Below are positions 1-7,588 of a DNA stretch of 14,731 nucleotides, in pieces. Positions within the stretch are counted from its first letter, which is position 1; each line of letters begins with the position of its first letter. A program made the position numbers and the translations under genes. Under the pieces are notes generated by a model. The model was not told the DNA's origin. It saw only the letters and a list, made by a program, of their open reading frames with translations, and did not search any database. Source of the DNA: Treponema sp. (lineage in GTDB: Bacteria > Spirochaetota > Spirochaetia > Treponematales > Breznakiellaceae); NCBI GenBank assembly GCA_031275535.1, contig JAISOR010000040.1:1-14731 (forward strand), read 5' to 3'.

Positions 1-206
1 GAATCTATACCGTCGGCCTTTCTGCGGGTGTCCAAATAGCGGGACAGGGCGGGAGGATCAATGGTTTCAAGCTCCAGCTTCTCCTGACGCAGCCAATCGA
101 GGAAACGGCGGATCTCGAGCCGGTAGGTTTCCGCGGTTAGAGGAGCCCGGCGTTCCAAGGCAATAAGCCGGGAGTAGTACTGTTCCAGCAGGGTCCGCCC
201 GTTCAT
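1..206 (-). CDS. Xer-type tyrosine recombinase, N-terminal part (cut by window edge)
   Basis: Only the first 68 codons are inside the window. They begin at an ATG (204-206) three bases after the ftsZ stop codon, with AAGGA about 10 nt upstream inside ftsZ. The translation starts MNGRTLLEQYYSRLIALERR and continues through LTAETYRLEIRRFLDWLRQE and ALSRYLDTRRKADG. This is the helical, SAM-like core-binding domain typical of XerC/XerD/CodV recombinases, which grip DNA before the C-terminal catalytic domain acts. The catalytic R-H-R-Y residues lie outside the window, so activity cannot be judged. Xer recombinases resolve chromosome dimers at dif in concert with septation, so co-transcription with ftsZ would make sense, but that is inference. 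I cannot tell XerC from XerD from this fragment; an integrase of a mobile element is a less likely alternative. Confidence 0.65.
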   Translation of the reverse strand, partial: MNGRTLLEQYYSRLIALERRAPLTAETYRLEIRRFLDWLRQEKLELETIDPPALSRYLDTRRKADGID

Positions 207-209
207 CGC

Positions 210-1418
210 TCACGCGTCCTTGTCGGAACCGGTTTTTTCCAGGGGTTCCCGATCCTCATGGGATCTATAATCCCTGAATATCGCAGGCACCTCAAGATAA
301 TCCTCCCTGCTGCCCCGCTGGGAAAGGAATTCCAGGGGCCGCTTGGAATGATCCGTAATGCCCTCCCATTCACCAAGGCCGATAAAATCCTTTTCCCCGG
401 ACTTTGGCTCTTCGCCGGCCTTTATCTCCCCCGCCAGGGGTATCACCTCATTATGAAAACCCGTGGCGATCACCGTTACCTGGATCCTGTCCGCAAGGTT
501 CATATCCACCGTGGTTCCCGCGAAGATTATGGCCTCCTTATCGACATTGACGGTGATTTTCTTGACCACCTCCTGATATTCCATCAGGGAAAGATCTTCG
601 CCGCCGGAAACATTGATAAGGATCCGCTGGGCGCCCTTAATGGTGGTCCCCTTCAAGAGGGGGTTTTCTATGGCCTGGGCCGCGGCCTCATCCGCCCGCT
701 CATCCCCGGTTCCGGTGCCGATACTCATCAGCGCGTCCCCCTGGCTGTGCATGATGGTCTTAACATCCGCAAAATCAATGTTGATGAGCCCCGGTACGGT
801 GATCAGATCCGAGATACCCTGTACGCCCTGGCGGAGGATATCATCGGCCTTGAGGAAGGCTTCTTTGATGGGGGTTTTCCGGTCTATTATCCCTAAGAGG
901 TGTTCATTAGGAATCACGATAAGGGTATCCACCGCTTCCCGCATCTTGGCGATCCCCTCTTCCGCCAGACGCATAATGTAGCGTCCCTCAAATTCAAAGG
1001 GCTTGGTAACCACCCCCACCGTCAGGGCCCCGTTCTCCCGGGCGGCCTGGGCTATTACCGGGGCGGCGCCGGTGCCGGTTCCGCCCCCCATGCCGGCGGT
1101 TACAAAGACCATGTCCGCCCCCTTTAGGGCATTGACGATCATCTCCCGGTCTTCCATGGCGGCCTTCTCCCCGATCTCCGGCTTACCCCCCGCCCCAAGG
1201 CCGGCGGTAAGCTTGGAGCCAAGGGATAGTTTTATCCCCGCCTTGCACTTGTTCAGGACCTGTAGATCCGTATTTGCCGCTATAAACTGTACCCACTGCA
1301 ATCCGGTCTCGATCATACGATCCACCGCATTGCATCCGCCGCCGCCGACGCCGATAACCTTAATGGCCGTCGGCCGCGGACCCGCTACCCGTTCTTCATG
1401 AACCTCAAGAATATTCAT
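210..1418 (-). CDS. ftsZ: Cell division protein FtsZ
   Basis: FtsZ is the bacterial tubulin homologue that polymerises with GTP into the Z-ring and recruits the divisome. From the chosen start the protein has 402 residues, a normal length. Visible motifs are the N-terminal [14 protein letters not shown] (about 19-32), the GTP-binding tubulin signature GGGTGTG (111-117), the synergy loop NIDFAD (213-218) that completes the GTPase site of the next subunit, a variable linker (about 330-370) and the C-terminal docking peptide LEVPAIFRD (375-383) for FtsA-type partners. Unusually, about 19 charged residues follow that peptide. The start is ambiguous: ATG ATG at 1421 and 1418 lie just after a run of eight G (1424-1431) that could serve as ribosome-binding site. 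I take 1418 for spacing; the TTG at 1433 is unlikely. It is separated from ftsA by the only sizeable gap in the operon. Confidence 0.97.
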   Translation of the reverse strand: MNILEVHEERVAGPRPTAIKVIGVGGGGCNAVDRMIETGLQWVQFIAANTDLQVLNKCKAGIKLSLGSKLTAGLGAGGKPEIGEKAAMEDREMIVNALKGADMVFVTAGMGGGTGTGAAPVIAQAARENGALTVGVVTKPFEFEGRYIMRLAEEGIAKMREAVDTLIVIPNEHLLGIIDRKTPIKEAFLKADDILRQGVQGISDLITVPGLINIDFADVKTIMHSQGDALMSIGTGTGDERADEAAAQAIENPLLKGTTIKGAQRILINVSGGEDLSLMEYQEVVKKITVNVDKEAIIFAGTTVDMNLADRIQVTVIATGFHNEVIPLAGEIKAGEEPKSGEKDFIGLGEWEGITDHSKRPLEFLSQRGSREDYLEVPAIFRDYRSHEDREPLEKTGSDKDA

Positions 1419-1423
1419 CATGT

Positions 1424-1431
1424 CCCCCCCC
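1424..1431 (-). promoter_or_regulatory. Run of eight G at the ftsZ ribosome-binding position
   Basis: On the minus strand the sequence just before the ftsZ start codons is TTTGGGGGGGGACATGATG. No classical AGGAGG is present, so the G-run is the only plausible Shine-Dalgarno element. Its distance to the second ATG is 5 nt from the last G. Slippage in this run would alter spacing rather than frame. Similar G/C runs occur inside several genes here, so it may simply reflect genome composition. Confidence 0.4.
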
Positions 1432-1439
1432 AAATCACT

Positions 1440-1472
1440 TTATCTTTAATTTAATATATGAAGCTTTTTCAA
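1440..1472 (-). promoter_or_regulatory. Possible ftsZ-proximal promoter overlapping the palindrome
   Basis: On the minus strand TTGAAA (1472-1467) lies in the palindrome arm and is followed by a very AT-rich stretch (CATATATTAAATTAAAGATAAAG) in which several weak -10-like hexamers could be chosen at 17-18 nt. No single -10 stands out, so this is only a candidate for independent ftsZ transcription. Confidence 0.3.
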
Positions 1473-1489
1473 AATCAGATTTTGAAAAA
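1465..1489. repeat. Perfect 12-1-12 palindrome between ftsA and ftsZ
   Basis: The arms TTTTTCAAAATC (1465-1476) and GATTTTGAAAAA (1478-1489) are exact reverse complements around a single A. The site sits in the AT-rich gap between the ftsA stop (1497-1499) and the ftsZ start. In RNA only a weak AU hairpin would form, without a following U-run suited to an intrinsic terminator, so a protein-binding operator or an RNA processing site is as likely. The arm nearer ftsZ contains TTGAAA on the minus strand, which could serve as a -35 element. Confidence 0.75.
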
Positions 1490-1496
1490 ACAAAAT

Positions 1497-2759
1497 TTAA
1501 AAAAACTCCTTCCTGAGCCATTCCGTCAATTTGCCAAACAGAGGCGCCGATCCCTTTTCCCGGGAACGGACATCCCCTCCCTTATCGGCCCCCTTCTCCC
1601 TCTCCCGTTCGTCCCCTTCCAGGACCAGTCCCACCGCGGTGGCATATACGGGGCTGCGGTACTCTTCGACCAGCCCGCCTATGGGCAGGGGAAAACCGGT
1701 CCGGACCGGAAGCCTGAAAACATGGCTTGCCAATTCGGCGGCCCCCAAAAGCTGGGCCCCCCCGCCGGTAAGGACAATGCCGCCCCCCAGGGGCCTGGCA
1801 AGGGCAAGCTTATCCAGCTTTTCCTTTACCATTTTAAATATCTCCTCCATCCGGGGCCGGATTATCGCAAGGAGCTGGGACTTTGGTATGGGCAGGGGCG
1901 GCCTCCCGCCTACCCCGGGAATGATAATCTCATCATCGTTCCCCTCAAGAAGCCCCTCCCAGCAGCAGCCCGCGTCCAATTTAATGCGTTCCGCGGTCTC
2001 GAAGGAAATGTTTTTAACAATCGATATGTCGCTGGTAACCTGGGCGCCCCCCAGGGCTATGGTGGTGGTTGAGTAGGGAGTTCCCTGGGAATAGACCAAT
2101 ACATCGGTAGTCCCGCCCCCCAGGTCGATAAGGGCCACCCCCAGTTCCTTTTCTTCCTCCGTCAGAACCGACCGCGCCGCGGCCAGGGACTGGAGGACAA
2201 GATCGTTAACCCGGAATCCGGCGCGGTTAACGCACTTGATAAGATTCTGGGCGCTGGTAACCGAACAGGTGATGATATGAACCTCCGCTTCCAGGCGTAC
2301 CCCTATCATATCCAGGGGGTCCCGGATTCCCTTCTGGTCATCCACGATATAGGTCTGGGGTATTACCTCCAGGACCTGCCGGTCCATGGGGATAACCACC
2401 GCCCGGGCGGCCTCGAGGACCCGGCTAAGATCCTCCGGCCCTATTTCCCGGGTCTCCTTGCTTTTTCCGGTAACCGCCACCACTCCCCGGGAATTGATGC
2501 CGTCAATATGATTACCCCCAATACCGGTCCAGCAGGCATGCACTTCCCGGCCGCTCATCATCTCCGCCGCTTCAATGGCGGCGGAGACGGACCGGAGGGT
2601 GGCTTCTATATTGACCACCACCCCTTTCCGCATACCCGTAGAATTACTCATCCCCACGCCGGTAATCTCAAGGCTTCCTTTTTCATTCCGTTCGCCAATT
2701 ACGGCGCAGACCTTCGTGGTGCCGATATCAAGGCCGACAACCAATTCATCGCTAGCCAA
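1497..2759 (-). CDS. ftsA: Cell division protein FtsA
   Basis: FtsA is the actin-like ATPase that tethers FtsZ filaments to the inner membrane and activates the divisome. The 420-residue protein shows the actin-fold nucleotide motifs in order: phosphate-1 LDIGTTKVC (10-18), phosphate-2 IDLGGGTTD (211-219) and the adenosine motif GIVLTGGGAQL (about 327-337). The FtsA-specific subdomain lies around 84-160, and the C-terminal amphipathic membrane-targeting helix is FGKLTEWLRKEFF (408-420), after a charged, disordered linker (about 381-405). The start is TTG at 2757-2759, supported by AAAGGAGG six nt upstream; it overlaps the ftsQ stop by 8 nt, so translation is probably coupled. The rare start codon together with a strong ribosome-binding site may set the FtsA:FtsZ ratio (inference). 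Confidence 0.96.
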   Translation of the reverse strand: MASDELVVGLDIGTTKVCAVIGERNEKGSLEITGVGMSNSTGMRKGVVVNIEATLRSVSAAIEAAEMMSGREVHACWTGIGGNHIDGINSRGVVAVTGKSKETREIGPEDLSRVLEAARAVVIPMDRQVLEVIPQTYIVDDQKGIRDPLDMIGVRLEAEVHIITCSVTSAQNLIKCVNRAGFRVNDLVLQSLAAARSVLTEEEKELGVALIDLGGGTTDVLVYSQGTPYSTTTIALGGAQVTSDISIVKNISFETAERIKLDAGCCWEGLLEGNDDEIIIPGVGGRPPLPIPKSQLLAIIRPRMEEIFKMVKEKLDKLALARPLGGGIVLTGGGAQLLGAAELASHVFRLPVRTGFPLPIGGLVEEYRSPVYATAVGLVLEGDEREREKGADKGGDVRSREKGSAPLFGKLTEWLRKEFF

Positions 2760-3585
2760 GGGAGGCCTCCTTTATTGTATATGACGCCGTGCCGGTCCTA
2801 AAATCGAGTTCCTCGACATCAAGGCCCTGGGCATTAAAAACATCAATAAGCAAGAGCATATACCTAAGCGTGTCTTCCTTCAATTCGCGGCCCAGACGGA
2901 CCTTTACCGGATAATACACGGGATAGAGGATCAGCTCAAAGCCGCCGTAAATTTTTCTGTTAATCTGTATTTCCGAAACGGCCCTCAAAAGTTCCGGCGC
3001 GGTGCTGTTTATCCGCTCCAGATCGGCAAGCAGGGTACTGAACATCGCCGGGAGCCGCATCCCCAGAACCGCCTGTTCGAATATCAGGCCCGATATGATG
3101 GGGAGGGACGGCGGGATCGCTTCCTTTTCGGAATCCCCCTTTCCTATTTTAAAGACCACCCCCTGTTTGTCAAAAAACACCGGGGATATTTTGCCCCCCA
3201 CCGCGGCCAGGGAAAAGGCCACCGCCTTACGGGGTTCGAGGCTGATGCTGACCGTATCGGGGAAGCGTTTAGTTATTCTGGCGGACCCGATCTGGTGCAG
3301 CGATTCCAGGGCGTACTCCGAGGCCCCGGCGTTGACGCTCATAAAAGAGGAGCGGCCGTCGATTCCCGCCTGGGCTAAAACCATGGCCTTATCCAATTCG
3401 GGGATACCCTCTACCTCCACCACCGAGAGGGGCATCCAGGGGCTTACCCCTAAAAGCCAGATAAGCTCCGCCCCCAGGATGATCGCAAGAACAACGATGC
3501 CTGCCTTGAGCCGCCTGTCCATTTTGGAAGAAACCGGAACCCCGGCGGGCAGCGCCTCTTCGGTAAAAATATATTCGTTAGACAT
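2752..3585 (-). CDS. ftsQ: Cell division protein FtsQ/DivIB
   Basis: FtsQ/DivIB is a bitopic divisome protein that joins FtsL and FtsB/DivIC in the periplasm and helps control septal synthesis. The 277-residue product has a short cytoplasmic tail, a transmembrane helix (about 27-46, AGIVVLAIILGAELIWLLGV) and a POTRA domain beginning at PLSVVEVEGIPELDKAMV (about 52-121), including the typical RITKRFPDTVSISLEPRKAVA segment. The rest is the beta domain. I chose the ATG at 3583-3585 because GGGAGG lies six nt upstream and the start then overlaps the ftsW stop by 8 nt; an ATG nine codons further upstream has no good ribosome-binding site. FtsQ is poorly conserved in sequence, so the call rests on topology, the POTRA pattern and its place between ftsW and ftsA. 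Confidence 0.9.
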   Translation of the reverse strand: MSNEYIFTEEALPAGVPVSSKMDRRLKAGIVVLAIILGAELIWLLGVSPWMPLSVVEVEGIPELDKAMVLAQAGIDGRSSFMSVNAGASEYALESLHQIGSARITKRFPDTVSISLEPRKAVAFSLAAVGGKISPVFFDKQGVVFKIGKGDSEKEAIPPSLPIISGLIFEQAVLGMRLPAMFSTLLADLERINSTAPELLRAVSEIQINRKIYGGFELILYPVYYPVKVRLGRELKEDTLRYMLLLIDVFNAQGLDVEELDFRTGTASYTIKEASLG

Positions 3586-4717
3586 GGGAAACCTCCCTTT
3601 TCCTTGAGACATTTACAATCAGCCCCGCGGTCATCAGGGTGCTTGCCAGGGAAGATCCCCCGGCAGAAAAGAAGGGCAGCGGGATCCCCGTGGCGGGAAG
3701 AACCCCGCACACCACCGCTACATTTAAGAGGGCCTGGGAACAGATCATGGTAACCAGGGAGCAGGCCAGAAGCCGCCGGAACATATCCTGCGCGCCCAGG
3801 GCCGCCCGGTATCCCTGGACGCTAAACACGATAAAAATGAGGAAAAACAGGAACACCCCCAGGAGCCCCGATTCTTCCGCGTAGGAAGAAAAAATAAAGT
3901 CGGAATGAATTTCCGGTACGCTGGCGATCTTCCGGGTACCATGGCCCAGGCCCTTCCCCAAAAAGCCCCCGGAGGCGATGGTCAATACGGAGGACCGGAC
4001 CTGGTATCCCGCGCCCAGGGGGTCCCAATCGGGCCGGAGAAAACTAATAAGCCGCAGGAGCCGGTGTTCTTTGGTCAAAATCAGGAGGGAGGACAGGGGA
4101 AAGAGGATCACCGCGGCTCCGAAAAAGTACCGCAGCTTTACCCCGGCAAGGTAAAAAACAGCGAGGGCGTTTACGGCGATAAATACGGCGGTGGAAAAAT
4201 TGTTTTGTAAGTATATCAGAAGAAAGAATATCGCGGTTATCAGGGCCGGGGGCAGGATCCCGGAACTAAGGGAATCCAGCCGTTCCTCCGCCTCCTTCTT
4301 GCCAAAGAGGTGGGCCAGGTACAGGGGCAGCACCACTTTAACCAGCTCTGAGGGCTGGTAGGTTTGGGAGCCCACCCGGATCCACCGGGCCGCGCCGTTA
4401 CGGGTTATCCCTATGCCCGGTATAAAGGTCAGGACGCAGAGCAGGCCGGTTCCCAATACCAGGGGGAGCATCACCTTTCTAAGGACATCCAGATCGATCC
4501 GGGAGGCCAGGAAGAACAGGACTATTCCCAGGGCGCCCAGAAGGATCTGCCGGGAAAAAAAGTGGAGGCCGTCGCCGAAGAACCGCTCCCCATAGGCGTA
4601 GGAAGAGGAGTACAGGGTTACCAGCCCCAGCCCGGTAAGGAGAAAGACACAGGCGGTCAAGAGGTGATCCCCCGCCGATCCGGCGCTCCCGGACTCGACC
4701 ATAAATTGATTGCTCAT
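3578..4717 (-). CDS. ftsW: Septal peptidoglycan glycosyltransferase FtsW (SEDS family)
   Basis: FtsW polymerises lipid II into glycan strands at the septum, normally with a class B PBP (FtsI). The 379-residue, highly hydrophobic protein has about ten membrane segments. SEDS signatures are NGAARWIRVGSQTYQPSELVKV (107-128), PEIHSDFIF with the expected catalytic Asp273, and PATGIPLPFFSAGGSS (341-356). I chose the ATG at 4715-4717, which overlaps the mraY stop as ATGA; the longer frame adds 28 residues read through mraY that do not look like FtsW. FtsW is preferred over RodA because of the dcw context. murG, which often follows ftsW, is absent, and no ftsI is present in the cluster, so its partner PBP must be elsewhere. 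Confidence 0.95.
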   Translation of the reverse strand: MSNQFMVESGSAGSAGDHLLTACVFLLTGLGLVTLYSSSYAYGERFFGDGLHFFSRQILLGALGIVLFFLASRIDLDVLRKVMLPLVLGTGLLCVLTFIPGIGITRNGAARWIRVGSQTYQPSELVKVVLPLYLAHLFGKKEAEERLDSLSSGILPPALITAIFFLLIYLQNNFSTAVFIAVNALAVFYLAGVKLRYFFGAAVILFPLSSLLILTKEHRLLRLISFLRPDWDPLGAGYQVRSSVLTIASGGFLGKGLGHGTRKIASVPEIHSDFIFSSYAEESGLLGVFLFFLIFIVFSVQGYRAALGAQDMFRRLLACSLVTMICSQALLNVAVVCGVLPATGIPLPFFSAGGSSLASTLMTAGLIVNVSRKREVSHV

Positions 4718-5793
4718 TGGATCTTCAAGGTAGATAAGGCGATGATCACAAACAGGCCTCCGAGGATCCAAAAGCGGATGACCACCTTGGCCTCCGCCCA
4801 TCCGGACAGCTCGAAATGGTGGTGAAGGGGCGCCATTTTAAAGACCCGCTTCTTCCGCAGTTTAAAGGACAAGACCTGGATGATAACCGAGGCGGCTTCC
4901 AGCACAAAAACGCCGCCTATGACCAGGATGAGGATCTCCTTCTTGATAATAAGGGATATGGTGGCGATAACGCCCCCTAAGGAAAGGCTTCCCACGTCGC
5001 CCATGAAGACCTCGGCAGGATGGGTGTTGTACCACAGGAAGCCCACACAGGCGCCTACCGCGGCCAGACAGAAGACGGTCAGTTCCCCTGCGCCGGTAAT
5101 GTAGGGGATCCCCAGGTACGCGGAATAATCCGCCCGGCCCGAAAGGTAGGTAAGAATAGCCAGGGCAATGAAGACCAGGATCAGAAGCCCCGAAGCCAGT
5201 CCGTCCAGGCCGTCGGAAAGATTTACCGCATTGGACTCTCCTATCAGGAGCAGCACCGCAAAGGGTATCCAGAGAACGCCCATATCTACCACGGGGTTCT
5301 TGAAAAAGGGAACATAGAGGGCGGTGATCTGCTCTTCGCCGGAAAAATAGAGGATCAGGCTTATCCCCAGGGCCACCACAAATTGGGCGGCCAGCTTTGC
5401 CCAGGCCGGAAGCCCCTCGGAATTATGCCGGATTATCTTGAGGTAATCGTCCACAAACCCGATGGCCCCAAAGGCGGTAAAGGCCCCCAGGGTAAGCCAG
5501 ACCATCCGGTTGTCAAAATCCTGCCAAAGCAGGACCGCCACAATCACGGAGAAGATGATAAGCACCCCGCCCATGGCGGGGGTCCCGTCTTTTTTAAGGT
5601 GGCTTGCGGGGCCGTCGCCCCGGATGGGCTGGCCCACCTTAAGCCTCCGCAGGGCCTCGATGATGGGGGGGCCAAAGATGAAGCAGATAAGCAGGGCGGT
5701 CAGTGCGGCATAGGCCCCCCGAAAGGTGAGGTATTGAAATACGTTTACCGGGGTAAAATACTTTACCAGGGGATATATTAATTCAAGAAACAC
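4714..5793 (-). CDS. mraY: Phospho-N-acetylmuramoyl-pentapeptide transferase MraY
   Basis: MraY transfers phospho-MurNAc-pentapeptide from UDP to undecaprenyl phosphate, making lipid I at the inner membrane. The 359-residue protein matches the family length. Diagnostic features include the N-terminal KKDGTPAMGG motif (67-76), the paired aspartates FVDDYLK (113-119), NAVNLSDGLDGLA (188-200) with active-site Asp, and the HHHFE motif (324-328), plus about ten hydrophobic segments. Translation begins at GTG (5791-5793), directly after the murF TAG with no spacer; AAGGAG inside murF is 8 nt upstream. The 3' end overlaps ftsW by 3 nt (ATGA). Confidence 0.97.
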   Translation of the reverse strand: MFLELIYPLVKYFTPVNVFQYLTFRGAYAALTALLICFIFGPPIIEALRRLKVGQPIRGDGPASHLKKDGTPAMGGVLIIFSVIVAVLLWQDFDNRMVWLTLGAFTAFGAIGFVDDYLKIIRHNSEGLPAWAKLAAQFVVALGISLILYFSGEEQITALYVPFFKNPVVDMGVLWIPFAVLLLIGESNAVNLSDGLDGLASGLLILVFIALAILTYLSGRADYSAYLGIPYITGAGELTVFCLAAVGACVGFLWYNTHPAEVFMGDVGSLSLGGVIATISLIIKKEILILVIGGVFVLEAASVIIQVLSFKLRKKRVFKMAPLHHHFELSGWAEAKVVIRFWILGGLFVIIALSTLKIQ

Positions 5794-7302
5794 CTAAACA
5801 ACTCCTTTTATGGCCGTTTTTTTACCGGCGGTCCTTTTGGGGACGAACCCTTCACCGGATACCGGGTCCATCGGATCCGCCGGACCCGCCGGGTCCGCCG
5901 GGTCCGCGAGTACAGCGGTGAGCCGTTCCAGGGCGCAGCCCCGGGAACCCTTCAACAAAACCAAGTCGCCGGGGCGGACGAATTCCGCCAGGAGCCGGGA
6001 CAGTTCCTCCATGTCGTTGGTATACACAAGCCTGGCCGGATCAATTCCCCCGGCCCCGCCCTGCTCCATGGCCTCCAGGGCGGAAACGGTCTCGGACCCA
6101 AAGAGATAGATCCGGTCCGCCCGGGAGGCGGCCAGAATCCGGCCCAGTTCCGCGTGGGCCTCCCCGGAGGCCTCCCCCAGTTCCAGCATGGAGCCGATGA
6201 CGTATACCCGCCGGCCCGGCCAGGACAGGCCGTCGCAGAAGGCAATCGCCTGGGCCGCGGTTTCCGGGCTGGAATTATAGCAATCCCGGATTACCGTAAG
6301 GGTCCCCCGGAGGATCTCGCTCCGCCCGAAGAGGGGTTTAACCGATTCCAGGCCGGCGCGGATCGACTCGGGGCGGAGGGGAATTGCCCGGGCAATGGCC
6401 GCGGCGGCCAGGGCGTTTTTCAGGTTGTGCTTCCCCGGCAGGCCGAAGCGCAGGGGAACGCCGTCCCAGAGGATCTCTGCGCCCTCAAGCCCCAGATCCC
6501 GGATCCCCCCCAATTCCCCGCAGCTCTCCGGGCCATAGAAACGGACCGTGCCCCGCAGTCCCCGGGCAAGAAGATCCTTAAAGGGCTCTTCTTCGGGTAT
6601 CAGGGCGATCTCTTCGCCGCTGAATTGGGAAAAGATCCCCCTTTTCTCTAAAGCTATGGCCTCCTTACTGCCGAGAATACCGATATGGGCGGAGCCGATG
6701 TTTGTAATAAGGGCGATATGGGGTTTAAGGACCCTGGCCAGCTCCGCTATTTCCCCCTTCCGGTTCATGCCCATCTCAAAGATCCCCACCTCATGGCAGG
6801 GGCGGACCCCAAAGACCGCCAGGGGAAGCCCGGTCTCCGAATTGAGGTTCCCGGGGTTCATCACCACCGATTTTTCCCGGCCTATCATGGCGGCGGCAAT
6901 CTCCTTGGTGGTGGTTTTTCCGGCCGAACCGGTAACGCCTATTTTGAGCAGCCGGGGAAAGGTCTCCAGGTAGGCCCCGGCCGCGGCTTGAAGCGCCTCC
7001 AGGGTATTGGGTACGGCCAGCAGGATCTTCCCCGCCTTCCGGGCGAGCTCCCGGAGGTCCCAGGCCTCTATGCCGGCTTCGGATACCAGGGCCGCGGCGG
7101 CGCCGGCTTTAAAAGCGGCTTCCACATAGCGGTGGCCGTCCTGGGCCGTACCCCTTAGGGCCACAAAGAGGCCGCCCGGGCCTGCCTCCCGGGAATCGAT
7201 ATGGACCGCACAGATACCCCCCAGGGTATTTTCGGCAAAGGAGAGAAGACGGGCCCCGGTGGCGGCCCTTATAAAGTCGAAGCTCATGAGTACATCAGCC
7301 AT
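5794..7302 (-). CDS. murF: UDP-MurNAc-tripeptide-D-alanyl-D-alanine ligase MurF
   Basis: MurF adds D-Ala-D-Ala to UDP-MurNAc-tripeptide with ATP, the last cytoplasmic precursor step. The roughly 502-residue protein has the Mur-ligase domains in order: an N-terminal UDP-binding domain (DSREAGPGGLFVALRG), the ATP-binding P-loop GVTGSAGKTTTKE (about 122-134), the MurF-type MNPGNLNSETGLPL segment, FEMGMNRKGEI, ITNIGSAHIG, GKHNLKNALAA, and the C-terminal domain with DCYNSSPET. Start: ATG at 7302 lies 9 nt after AAGGGGG and overlaps ftsL by 8 nt; an ATG at 7308 is possible. The longer open frame up to 7383 only reads through ftsL. The C-terminus carries a tandem Pro/Asp/Ala repeat (DPADPAGPADPMDP) that is not part of the enzyme fold. 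MurE and MurD, the preceding ligases, are not in the cluster. Confidence 0.95.
   Translation of the reverse strand: MADVLMSFDFIRAATGARLLSFAENTLGGICAVHIDSREAGPGGLFVALRGTAQDGHRYVEAAFKAGAAAALVSEAGIEAWDLRELARKAGKILLAVPNTLEALQAAAGAYLETFPRLLKIGVTGSAGKTTTKEIAAAMIGREKSVVMNPGNLNSETGLPLAVFGVRPCHEVGIFEMGMNRKGEIAELARVLKPHIALITNIGSAHIGILGSKEAIALEKRGIFSQFSGEEIALIPEEEPFKDLLARGLRGTVRFYGPESCGELGGIRDLGLEGAEILWDGVPLRFGLPGKHNLKNALAAAAIARAIPLRPESIRAGLESVKPLFGRSEILRGTLTVIRDCYNSSPETAAQAIAFCDGLSWPGRRVYVIGSMLELGEASGEAHAELGRILAASRADRIYLFGSETVSALEAMEQGGAGGIDPARLVYTNDMEELSRLLAEFVRPGDLVLLKGSRGCALERLTAVLADPADPAGPADPMDPVSGEGFVPKRTAGKKTAIKGVV
5864..5908. repeat. Five tandem 9-bp units in the 3' end of murF
   Basis: The plus strand reads GGGTCCATC, GGATCCGCC, GGACCCGCC, GGGTCCGCC, GGGTCCGCG: five units of 9 bp with one to three differences each. 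In frame they encode a DPx/GPx-type tripeptide repeat near the MurF C-terminus. Unit gain or loss keeps the reading frame, so copy number could vary between strains. Confidence 0.85.
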
Positions 7303-7588
7303 CGGCATTCCGCCCCCTTTCAATCCTGATCTGCACCACATCCTCGGGCTCTTTCTTCGATAAACCCAGATCGTTTTGGGCAATATATTCTATCCGTTCA
7401 GCGGAAGAAAGCACCGCGATTCCCGCAATGAGCCGCTTATTGCTCTCTATCCATTCTTCCTGCATGGTCTCCAGCCTGCGGACCTCCCGTTCCAGTTCCG
7501 TATACCGGATAGACTGCCAGACCGCGGCCCCCAGGAAGAGGGGAATCGTCAGGGTGACAAAGTACAGAAGTATATATCGCCGTATCAT
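7295..7588 (-). CDS. ftsL: FtsL/DivIC-like divisome protein
   Basis: FtsL is a small bitopic protein that pairs by coiled coil with DivIC/FtsB and links FtsQ to the septal synthase FtsW-FtsI. The 97-residue product has a short cytoplasmic start (MIRRY), one membrane helix (about 5-25, ILLYFVTLTIPLFLGAAVWQ) and a charged coiled-coil stretch (about 29-55, TELEREVRRLETMQEEWIES), then a region (SSAERIEYIAQNDLGLSKKEPEDV) like the FtsL/DivIC C-terminal part. FtsL proteins diverge strongly, so identity rests on topology and position between rsmH and murF. The ATG overlaps the rsmH stop (ATGA, 7585-7588), with GAGG 7 nt upstream. The usual next gene, ftsI, is missing. Confidence 0.85.
   Translation of the reverse strand: MIRRYILLYFVTLTIPLFLGAAVWQSIRYTELEREVRRLETMQEEWIESNKRLIAGIAVLSSAERIEYIAQNDLGLSKKEPEDVVQIRIERGRNADG

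Noticed and set aside
258..896. Long plus-strand frame opposite ftsZ, and similar frames opposite the other dcw genes and rho
   Set aside because: They lie antisense to well-identified conserved genes, lack ribosome-binding sites and have no recognisable domains; GC-rich coding sequence produces such shadows.
1465..1489. ftsA-ftsZ palindrome as a Xer/dif recombination site
   Set aside because: dif sites have two 11-bp arms around a 6-8 bp centre and a recognisable core sequence; this has a one-base centre and no resemblance.
4718..4801. Extra 28 N-terminal residues for FtsW
   Set aside because: They are read out of frame through the mraY 3' end, do not resemble FtsW, and the ATGA junction gives a natural start.
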